Source: Caprella mutica | Lineage: Eukaryota; Arthropoda; Malacostraca; Amphipoda; Caprellidae | Assembly: GCA_947561585.1 (NCBI GenBank) | Contig: CANNZV010002551.1 | Span: forward strand, 1-64,000 | DNA: 64,000 nt | Direction: 5' to 3' | In this document: positions 27,701 through 39,700 of the stretch, piece by piece | How the letters are laid out: every line of letters starts with the position of its first letter | How positions within the stretch are numbered: the first letter of the stretch is position 1 | The notes under the pieces: model-generated | The model's database searches: none | What the model was told of the DNA's origin: nothing | What the model saw: only the letters and a program-made list of their open reading frames with translations | Position numbers and translations under genes: made by a program

Positions 27701-30700
27701 CTCTTTTCTCTGATAGTACATCATTTCACTGACTCTTTTCTCTGATAGTACATCATCTCACTGACTCTTTTCTCTGATAGTACATCATCACAGTGACTCT
27801 TTTCTCTGATAGTACATCATCACAGTGACTCTTTTCTCTGATAGTACATCATCACAGTGATTCTTTTCTCTGATAGTACATCATCACAGTGACTCTTTTC
27901 TCCGGTAGTACATCATCACAGTGACTCTTTTCTCTGATAGTACATCATCACAGTGACTCTTTTCTCCGGTAGTACATCATCACAGTGACTCTTTTCTCCG
28001 GTAGTACATCATCACAGTGACTCTTTTCTCTGGTAGTACATCATCACAGTGACTCTTTTCTCTGGTAGTACATCATCACAGTGACTCTTTTCTCCGGTAG
28101 TACATCATCACAGTGACTCTTTTCTCCGGTAGTACATCATCACAGTGACTCTTTTCTCTGATAGTACATCATCACAGTGACTCTTTTCTCCGGTAGTACA
28201 TCATCACAGAGACTCTTTTCTCCGGTAGTACATCATCACAGTGACTCTTTTCTCTGGTAGTACCTATTTCATGTTATAGTAAATCCTATCTCAAACTGGT
28301 TAAAATTACCTCAAAATAAGTAATACTATTGTCTTTGGTAATACTTATCGATGTGGCAGCTGTAGAAATATTTATGGAGCTAAATTAAGCGGCTTATATT
28401 ACACTCTGCTTCCCGAGAGAACCATATATGGTGGGGCTATAAAAGATTGAGAGATTGTTCTGAATATTCTATGGCCCCATCTAAATTTTCTCTGAAGGAT
28501 AATATTACTCTGTGAAAAGGTGCTATCTGTTAATAAATGGATAAGTATATAAAATAATTCTAGTTTTCATTTTTTTTTCGTTGAAGTTATTTTTTATTTA
28601 TTTTTGAATATATTTTTAAGTACTGTTCTAGTTCACCTTAAATAACTAACTATAAAGATGAATGTTTTCACAGCTAAGGTTATTTGCCTCCAACACTATC
28701 AATTTGTCTTTCAAAAGGTGAACTCTCGAAAAAGATCCATCAAACTTTATTGTCTTGCATCCGACAATTATTTCACCTGTTTTGTTAACAATTTATTATT
28801 GCAATATATGTGTAGATTGATTTAGAAATAGACAATGTAACAGAAGCTCTTGAGTGTAATTACCTTTGCAGGTTGCGGAAGATAATGTTTTAGGCAGCAT
28901 TTATTTTTTCTTATCTTTTTATTCGCTAAATTCTAAAACTGATCAACCAAATTAGCTGAAATTTTGTGGGACAAATTGGATAATATCCAGGAACCTTTTG
29001 GTTATATTTTGGGAGCGATCGGGCTAAAGTTCAAAGTTTGTAACTCAATACCTTAAGTATTTAACCAAATTGTCTGAAATTTAGTAGGACGATTGGTCCT
29101 TTCCCAGGAATCAGTTTTATAGATTTTGGGAACGAGCATGATGAAACGTAAAGGTCAGGGTCATTTATATAAGGCGTCGAAGGTATGCGCTCTACGAGTG
29201 CCCCTCATCTAGTAAAATATCTATTTTCATATACACTAATAACTTAGAATTCAATAATTTTTCTTCAATTCTGTGTAAACTATATTTATATTTACCTATT
29301 GATTCAACAACTCACATAAAAATGCCGTCAAGTTTAACTAAATATGCAAATTTGAATAATGAATATATTTAAAACAAATAAACATCTTCATTCCTTTTTT
29401 AAATCTTTTTCTTTTCAATAAATATCCTTATCTTTATCCTAATCACTTACTCAATTAATGGAAAAATATGAAAATTTACCCAACCATTCATAACCCACAA
29501 GAAAAAATTACCTTCCCAAGCCACTCATCAGCACTGACTAATCACATTAAACTACAGAAACTGATGCAGTTCTCAACAACCAATCAGAACCCTCAATACA
29601 TAAGAACTTAATCTCCTAAGCCAATAGAGGCTTAGCGATGGTTAATGATTGGAATCAAACCTTAGAACTTACGGATTAATGACTTCAGAATCACGAAACT
29701 GAGAGAGTCTCAGAGATCGAGAGGCTCTTACAAATCACAACTATCATTTCAATCATACTCAATTACAAGAAAAAATAGGAGAATGGAGGGGACTTATATA
29801 TAACATCAATAGATACAGTACAACTTCTCTGTAATGAAGTCCTCTGCAGTTAACCAGCCTAATTTTTAGAGTTCTGAGAAATGAATGATTTTTTAGACAA
29901 TATTTTGCGTAGTCTGCCATAAAGTGGCGAGTTTTCTGTGCATCTCTCAAATCCTCTATAATGGAGTAAGCTCTTTATATTGCCTTAGCTTTAGTTCATT
30001 ATAGAGGAATTGTTCTGTACTTGTTTAAGGATTAGGAAAGTGAAAACACAAATATCTGGCAATTAGTGAAGACGTAAGTCAGACATTTGACTATATTTTC
30101 GATAATAAATATGCCTGAATGGAAAATCATTTTCATTATAATTATTGCCAAATATGAATTCTATTTAATTTTTGTGATGATTTAATAGGATGAAGTGGAT
30201 GACGTATGACTTCTCTAGCTGGATTTAAATTACTTTTTTTGCCGGTTTCTCATATTTAACGGTCATATACAACCTCTTTCCTACTTCATATAATAACATT
30301 AACTAATTGATATACATTATTAAGGCATCTTCTATATAATATGCATCATAATTTATAGAGACTGCGTAGTTAGGGTTCATAGCAATGGATAATATTCCGT
30401 TTTACCGATAGATGATTTTGGTGTGGATTTGGTGACAAATATATTATTTTATTTAACACAACATGCCCGAATAAATGTGTCTAAGCTGCGGCAATCGCAG
30501 ACAAACAAAATTATACTGTCACCCAAAAAAGGTAATAAACATGTGACAAAAACACGCAATGAGCGTTACGTAATTATATTATTTGATATTACTTTTAAAA
30601 ATAAAATAGTCCAATATCATTGTACTGTTTATTTTCTTTCAGTCAAAAAATTAAATTTTCCGCTAAATGTTTGAGTCATTTTCTCCTTTTCTCCCCCAGA

Positions 30701-33700
30701 GTCCTGAGCAATAACCTCATAGAGACGATGGAGGCAAAAACTTTCCTAGGTTTGAATTCTCTCCAAGTGTTGTGAGTATAACCAGATCTTCCTAGAGTAT
30801 TTATTATAAACTATGAGGATTTAAATACTATAAACTATTCAGTTTACCATGTTTGAATTTTATTATAATTTCTAGATTTCATTTCTCTTAACTCAATTTT
30901 CAGGAAAATTGAGAATAATCCTCTGAGCAGGTTGGACAGGAGAGTTTTTCAGCCAATGCCTCTCCTCAGCACAATGTGAGACAAGTACTAATATGGGGGG
31001 AACATTTCTATTCATGTTTTAAAACCTAAACTTGAAGATAATTGGCATCCGATCATTAAAATTTTTTTGTGTAAAAAGATGTTGTCACAAATAGCTAATT
31101 AATAATTAACGCTACTTCCAATTAAATAACTGGTAACTTTTTTTATTGCAATACGCATTTCAATGAACTTTCCAGCAATAAATATATTATGCATCCAAAG
31201 ATCAAATTAAAAATCTCCAATATTGATTTAATCGTCAGCTGTACATACATTGAAACTCATTTTATACCAGTTCGAATAACATAGGAATATTTCACCGAAA
31301 AATTGAAATGGAACCCGTAGTCTATTATACTTCACCGTTCTATTATGCATTTCATAATCTGCATTGACTGTAAATAGATACCATATAAAATTATGGTTTT
31401 CAACGTATCAGTTCATACCTAGTGGAATACTATTTGTATTGACTGCCAATATATATTTAATAAATATAACTTCACCGTAAGAAGTTAATCCTAGTGGAAT
31501 ATTATTTGTATCCTCTCATATGAATTAGTTTTGTTTTTTATTGCCTTCGATAATTATACATTTTTTTCTAAGAAGTCAAAAGCTGTTCATTTACATTATA
31601 TAAAAATATGGTTTTCACTGAATTCATTAATTTCAACAAAAACTCAACATACCTTACCACAATAATTTAATTGTTTCATTGAAAACACTATCAATAGCTA
31701 ACCATTTTGTTGCTTACTATCATAAATGGAAAAAAAACAATTTACTGTTGAATAAAATTTCGACTAACTAAAATACTAATTCAAAGGATAAGAAACATAG
31801 GTTCCTATTTATACAAAGAAATAAGTTTTAGTGTAACACCTTCACCCATTTTACTCCCCGTTCCAGTGGCGCCCCCTCGTGGCAATGGTGCTGCCTCGCC
31901 ACTCACATCGACAACTGCAAACCCACAGACGAGTTCTCCTCCTGTGAAGACCTCATGAGTAACTACCTCCTCAGGATCTGCATCTGGTTACTGGGACTCT
32001 TATCGCTCATAGGGAACACCTTCGTGATTAGTTGGCGACTCAGCCACCACAGTGGCAGTAAGGTGAGTGTTCAGTCACCACAGTGGCAGTAAGGTGAGTA
32101 TTCAGTCACCACAGTGGCAGTAAGGTGAGTTTTCAGTCACCACAGTGGCAGTAAGGTGAGTGTTCAGTCACCACAGTGGTAGTAAGGTAAGTGTTCAGTC
32201 ACCACAGTGGCAGTAAGGTGAGTGTTCAGTCACCACAGTGGCAGCAAGGTGAGTTTTCAGTCACCACAATGGCAGTAAGGTGAGTGTTCAGTCACCACAG
32301 TGGCAGTAAGGTGAGTGTACAGTCACCACAGTGGCAGTAAGGTAAGTGTTCAGCCACCACAGTGGCAGTAAGGTGAGTGTTCAGTCACCACAGTGGCAGT
32401 AAGGTGAGTGTTCTGTCACCACAGTGGCAGTAAGGTGAGTGTTCAGTCACCACAGTGGTAGTAAGGTGAGTGTTCAGTCACCACAGTGGTAGTAAGGTAA
32501 GTGTTCAGCCACCACAGTGGCAGTAAGTTGAGTGTTCAGTCACCACAGTGGTAGTAAGGTGAGTGTTCAGTCACCACAGTGGTAGTAAGGTAAGTGTTCA
32601 GCCACCACAGTGGCAGTAAGTTGAGTGTTCAGTCACCACAGTGGTAGTAAGGTAAGTGTTCAGCCACCACAGTGGCAGTAAGTTGAGTGTTCAGTCACCA
32701 CAGTGGTAGTAAGGTAAGTGTTCAGCCACCACAGTGGCAGTAAGTTGAGTGTTCAGTCACCACAGTGGCAGTAAGGTGAGTGTTCAGTCACCACAGTGGC
32801 AGTAAGGTGAGTGTTCAGTCACCACAGTGGCAGTAAGGTGAGTGTTCAGTCACCACAGTGGCAGTAAGGTGAGTGTTCAGTCACCACAGTGGCATTAAGG
32901 TGAGTGTTCAGTCACCACGGTGGTTTTTAAGTAATTTTCTGAAGTGTTTCCCTCTGTTGTTTTGTTTTATAATTGACTCGTTATTAATAACGGTTCTAGT
33001 CAATACCCTTTCCAGATTAATAGAATACAATGATACAATAATATACAATGGAATATTCAATATCTGCGGTAAATATTTTTTGTATTGAAATCCTTTGACC
33101 TCAATTTACATTGAATAATATTCAATAAACTCATATTCCAAATCATTTGTTCATTGGCACAAATAGTGAGGATTGAATTACTGACCCCGTCCACATGGAG
33201 AAAAATTGGAGCCAATTAATGACAGAAAACAAACTGAGGAATATTCCAATGGTATTCCCTTACTATTTGGAATATTCCAATAGTATTCCCTTACTATATG
33301 GTATCAAAGGCTTCTCGTTTGCAGTTCTACTACAATGACTCTTATTGAGTTTCTCAGTCAGAATATATCGGGAATTGGATCTTTGAACTGTGTGGAAGGA
33401 TATAAGTCGCTTAATGAATTGTTCATCACCATATATATATTATTAATTAATAAACGTCGCCAAACCTTCACGAATTGTAAATGACAAATAGTGATGACTA
33501 TATAGGCACTTTAACTTTATATCCAGTTTCACCTTTTACATTTAGGATTATTATAGTTAAGTGAGCAAACCCAAGAAAATTTGATCTGCCTATTTGATGG
33601 AAAGGCTATCAAGAAAATATATGCAACTCGAATGGGCACTCAGTAGAGCGCATACCTTCACCGCCACTTATAAATGACCTCGACCATCCAATAATTCATG

Positions 33701-36700
33701 AGTTATAAATGACCTTGACCTTAACCTTTGACCTGTTCTCTCCCAAAATCTATTAAACTGGTTCCTGGATATTGTCCAATCGTGTCGCCAAATTTCAGGC
33801 TATTTGGCTGGTTGGTTAATAACAAGATGATAAATAAATTTTGCCACCTAAAACATTACCTTCCGCATTCTGCGAAATAAATTAAAGATTTGTGAATAAT
33901 AATAACATTCATAATGTTCATTACTGAATTTTCTATAACATCACACAGGTCAAGTCAAGAACAAACTCACAATTTCACTGAATAAGTATTACATGTATAC
34001 CTCAAAAGCTTTTAAAATGTATATTAAAAATTATGTCGATTAAATATTTGGACCTCTATCTGGCCTGTTACCATCAACCATTAAATCCATCAATTCCCAG
34101 AAAAGAGAGAGCACGTGCGAGTTTGAATAGTTCATACTAAGTATTTCCATTCATAATGCTTCACACCTGTGTAGTTATTGCCAATAAAGAATTTATTAAA
34201 ATATTTTTTTTAAGATTGTATTATTGAAACACCATTTAGACTTTAGACTTAGAGGTTAAAACTTAAATATCGGTATTATAAACATAATATACCTACACCT
34301 ACAGAGGGGCAGAATATCTTTGGGTCCCTCTTCCCTTGCACCACTCTTCGTTAATTTCATTGCATCAAATTAAAAACAATATTCCATCAAACATATCAAA
34401 TCCACCCGAAATTTACACTCGATACAAAAATGACATTTTCCCAATGATCAATACCTTGGAAGAAATAAAACACGCATTTGAAAACCTGTAAATTCTATAA
34501 TTCACCATACGTATAAGGGCGAAAGAAATATTACAGTAAACCCCTATAAAATGGATTCCTGTATTGTGAACCGTGTTGATTACTATAGAGTCCTCATAAG
34601 TGAAGTTCCATTCATAAAGAACATAATATTTTCCGTAGTGTGCTATAAAATTACTATCACTTTTCTATGCATCCTCTATAATGAAGTAAGCTCTATATAG
34701 TGACCTATAGTTGTAGTTCATTATAGAGGAGATCTACTGCAGTATTCCTAGATGTTATGCCATAAATATTAGTGACGGGAAATACGGACTTGATGTTCGT
34801 GTCATGCATATGTATAAGTACATTCAATACAAAAAAATAGGTAGAATTGTTAACTTATATTTATTTTCTGTCTCTTCACAGCCCCACTCATTCCTGATCA
34901 TCAACATGGCGATGGGGGACTTGTTGATGGGGGTGTATCTACTCATCATAGCGGGGGTGGATATGCATTACCGGGGCATGTATGAGGTCAGTGGGGTTTT
35001 ACTGGGGCATGTATGGAGTCAGTGGGGTTTTACTGGGGCATGTATGTGGTCAGTGGGGTTTTACTGGGGCATGTATGAAGTCAGTGGGGTTTTACTGGGG
35101 CATGTATGTGGTCAGTGGGGTTTTACTGTGCATGTATGAAGTCAGTGGGGTTTTACTGGGGCATGTATGTGGTCAGTGGGGTTTTACCGGGGCATGTATG
35201 AGATTAGTGGGGGTTTACCGGGGAATGTATGAGATCAGTGGGGGTTTACCGGGGCATGTATGAGATCAGTGGGGTTTTACCGGGGCATGTATGAAGGCAG
35301 TGGAGTTTGGAATAAACGTTAGATTATTATAATAGAATGAATATGAGTTTAACTTACATCATTTATTGTCCGTTGGAAGAGAAGAGGGGTGGAACCCCTT
35401 GGGCCCCGAACTGCTGTAATTTGGATTATATTTTCAATTACTATGTTTATGATTTTTTTAACACTACTTCTAGTTTTAGAGAATAGCGATAGCGTTATGC
35501 TCTTCAACTACGAAGTCATAGAGTTTGTGTTAGTTTGGCTCGTAAACTTCATTTACTATCACCTCTTCATTTTCCTCTTCCGTGCGTTAGTGCAGGCACC
35601 GGTGCTTGAGTCACTTTTCCTTGGTAATTGACTGCATTCACGGAGTAGCTTTCTGTATCCTTTAACCACAGACTGGTAATAAATGATTTTGTTTCTGTAG
35701 CCACTTTCCTTTCTGACTTCTTTTCTATAGTTCTTTGTATTAAATTACCGTTATACGGCAGCGATAAAGCCTTAAATTACAAAAGAAAAGTTAAATCCTC
35801 TATTGAATATTTTATAGGAGTTGATATATTCATATTAATATGTATTCCAATTTTGATAGAACGAAATACTATAGCAGTGGAAAAATTCTAACTAAATATA
35901 TTTCTTTCTATAACAGCTAACCCATATGATTACCGGTAGAGAAGTTTTTATCACTATAATACCTTTATTATTAATGCTATTATAATATATTATTGCTTGT
36001 TACACATGTTCCTAATTTATAATGTGCCTATTTATTTATTTCAGGCTCACGAGCAGTACTGGCGATCTTCAAACCTCTGCCAGTTTGCTGGATTCATAAG
36101 CACTCTGTCAGCAGAACTGTCAGTTATAACTCTAACAGGTAACTGTCAGTTATAACTCTAACAGGTAACTGTCAGTTATAACTCTAACAGGTATCTGTCA
36201 GTTATATCTCTAACAGGTGACTGTCAGTTCTAACTCTAACAGGTAACTGTCATTGATAACTCTAACAGGTAACTGTCAGTTATAACTCTAACAGCTGACT
36301 GTCAGTTATAACTCTAACAGGTAACTGTCAGTTATAACTCTAACAGGTAACTGTCAGTTATAACTCTAACATGTAACTGTCAGTTATAACTCTAACAGGT
36401 AACTGTCAGTTATAACTCTAACAGGTAACTGTCAGTTATAACTCTAACAGGTATCTGTCAGTTATATCTCTAACAGGTAACTGTCAGTTATAACTAACAG
36501 GTAACTGTCAGTTATAACTATAACAGGTAACTGTCAGTTATAACTATAACAAGTAACTGTCACTTGTGACTCTAACAGGTAACTGTCAGTTTTAACTCTA
36601 ACAGGTAACTGTCACTTGTGACTCTAACAGGTAACTGTCAGTTATAACTCTTAACAGGTAACTGTCAGTTATACCTTTAACAAGTATTTGAGAAGTGTAA

Positions 36701-39700
36701 TGCTTACTGATAGCTCCTAAAAATCTCTTATATCCATTGAAATGATTGTTATGAATATACAAGATCAGATTATGATTATATTCGATTAATAGCAAAATAA
36801 TTATTATAAAAGATTTAGTACAATAATATAATTTCATTCGAAAATGGGATGTAATTGATTCCAAATTAGAATCCTTTTCTATTTTCCCAACCATTTCTAA
36901 AGTTGTAGCTACTTCTTCCAATCTCCCCCCAGTAATTACGGTTGACCGTCTACTGGTGATCAAGTTCCCTTTTGGTGAGCAGAGACTCAACATGCGAGTC
37001 ACTGTGACTATCATGCTCACAGTTTGGGTTCTGGTGACTACTCTCGCTGCTTTGCCTCTCCTGGACATCCCTTACTTCGACAACTTTTACGGCAGGTCAG
37101 GGGTTTGCCTCGCCCTTCACATCACCAGCGAAAAACCCAATGGATGGGAGTACTCGGTCTTCATATTTCTGGGTGAGAGTTAATGAACATTTTTAATAGC
37201 CAAAGACAAGGGCGTAAAATATTGAGTGTGCTTCAAAGTTAATTTTATATGCCTCATCTTATAAAATTGTTAGAACAAGGTTGAAATTGTTAGAATTTGT
37301 TTGAAATTGTTAGATATTATTTTGAAAATTTTGGGAGGTGGATGTAAAAGAATTGAGAAAAAAGAATGCCAAACTTTCTTTCTTACAAGGCACTTGTCTA
37401 TATACAAATTTTTCCTATTAATCAGTATGATAAAATAATTCAATGAAACGCATTTCATTAGTGCATCATAACAATTTTCTAACTTATTCTTCTTTGCGTC
37501 CTGTCAGTGATCAACCTGGTGAGCTTTGCGGTGATAGCGATGAGTTACGCACTGATGTACACCACCGCCAGACAGACCCAAAGAGACGCCAGGCGATCTT
37601 CAGCCACAGGATGGAGCACCAACCAACAAAGAGATCTGTCCCTCCGGAAAAAAGGTGAGAGAGAGGAGAGAAAAGAGGTGAAAGAGAGGATAGAAACGAG
37701 GTGAGAAAGTGGAGAGAAAAGAGTCACAAGGAGTCACAAGGATAAAGGGGCCATCAAAAGGCACAATATGTCAATCCAAGGATGGCACCTATGCACATCC
37801 AGCTGTGCGCTCTACGTTGGATTAACAACGGAGCGTGGTGAATCTCTCTCCATCACACTCCACGCCAATCTTTGTGTCATCAGCAAACTTGGATACCCTA
37901 CTTACGAGTCCTACGTCAAGGTCATTTATGTAAATTATAAAGAGCAGAGGACTAGGGAGCTCCACACAGAGACCACGCTATTGACCACCACTCTTTGTCG
38001 CCTGTTATTTAGCCCTGACCTGATCCTTTGTAGGAATCGACCACCCACACCAATAACTTCTATTTTCGCCATTAACCTCATGTTAACCTTACCAAATGCC
38101 TTCTTGAAATCAAGGTAGTCGATGTCAACAGCTTTGGATTAGTCATGCTCCTGAAGAACGTTGTAGAAGAACTCTAATAAGTTTTTTTCAGGAATGATTT
38201 CCCGCGAAAAACGCTATGCTGACTCTTTCCTATGAGCTGGTGTTCTTCCAGGTGATCTACAGTCCTATCCATGATGATGGAGGATTCAAGCAGCTTTCCA
38301 GGAACCGATGTCAAACTAATCGGCCTGTAGTTACTGCTGTCAGTGGTCTCACCTGTCTTGAAGATTGGGGTCACATCAACGATCCTTATGTCGTCGGTGA
38401 CATCACCCGACTCTAAAGAGACATTGAAGATCTAGCTATTGCAGATGTGCCACCAAACCATCCTTCACGTTCTTCATTACTGTCGGTAAGAATCTATCAA
38501 GACCAGTTGCCTTGTTAGGGTCCACTTTGCCAAGTTTGTCCACTACCTCCTCAACAGAACAAACAATTTCAGTCAGTGGCATTCGTCACTCAAAGTGAAC
38601 TACGGGGTCAGGGGTGCCAAGCGGATCCTCCCTGGTGAAAACACTGACGAAATAACTGTTGAGTATGGCGACGATGTCGACATCCGAAGTTGCCAACACA
38701 CCTTAGGTTGCCCTGATGGATTTTCTGGAGGGGTTTCTGCTATTAACATAAGCGAAGAATTCCTTAGGGTTGCCCTCACATGCCAATGCAACCCTCTATT
38801 CCTCCGCGACTTTAGCTTGCTGCTTCATTCTTTTGGTCAATCTCCGTTGGTCTGTGAGAAGTCTCTCAGTTTCCTGTGAAGAGTGAATCTTGGCTGAGAC
38901 GTAGAGTCGTTTCCTTCTCCTTGTCTCACTGCCAAGCTCGTTGTGGAACCATTTAGGACGAACCTTCATGAAACCACTTACCCTTTTCCTAGGTATGCGT
39001 CGGTCCTGGATCGTGATATAGTTTGCCTGAAAGCCCCGCCACATCTGATCAGGTGAAGCTGGAAGTTGAGGCGGTAATGCTTGCAGATCAAGAGTGGAAC
39101 TCTATGAGACATCTTCTATTGTTCCACTTTGACTCCCACTCTGAAAGAGATGGCATTATGGTCACTGGTACCCACACATTCACCAACCGAGACCTGAGAA
39201 ACCAGATCTTTGTCGTTAGTGAATATGAGGTCCAGTGTATTTTTGCCTTTAGTGGGAGTTCTTACCTTCTGGCAGAGAAAGTAGTCGTTCGAAAAATTTG
39301 ATTAACCTACCTCCCTCTCCATCCGAGACTCGTGTGCTTCAATTCACTCTGCAGTTGAAATCTCTCAACACAATGGCCGTTTCATCCTGGAGAAGGTCAG
39401 TGAGAGCAGCGTAGAGATCTCGGTCGTGGTCTCTCGTCTGGTGGGGTGGTCTGTAGAGCAAGTAAAAGTGGAGTGTGACTTTCGCTCAAAAGTGGAGAGA
39501 ATAGAGGTGAGAGAGTGGAAAGAAAAGAGGTGAGAGTAGAGTGGGAGTAGCTGAAAGAGAAGAATTTGGTAATTAACCTATTTCTTAATTTTAGAATAAA
39601 AGTAGAACAACAGCAATTGCCAGTTTTCCCCCTCATTTCACAGAATAGAGGATGAGGAGTTATTTCAAGCCATTATTCTTTAATCTCCACTGTGATCTAG

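Noticed and set aside
35389..35631. 80-codon hydrophobic frame as a small membrane protein
   Set aside because: It overlaps a dispersed repeat whose other copy at 22370 does not keep the frame; no splice or start context.
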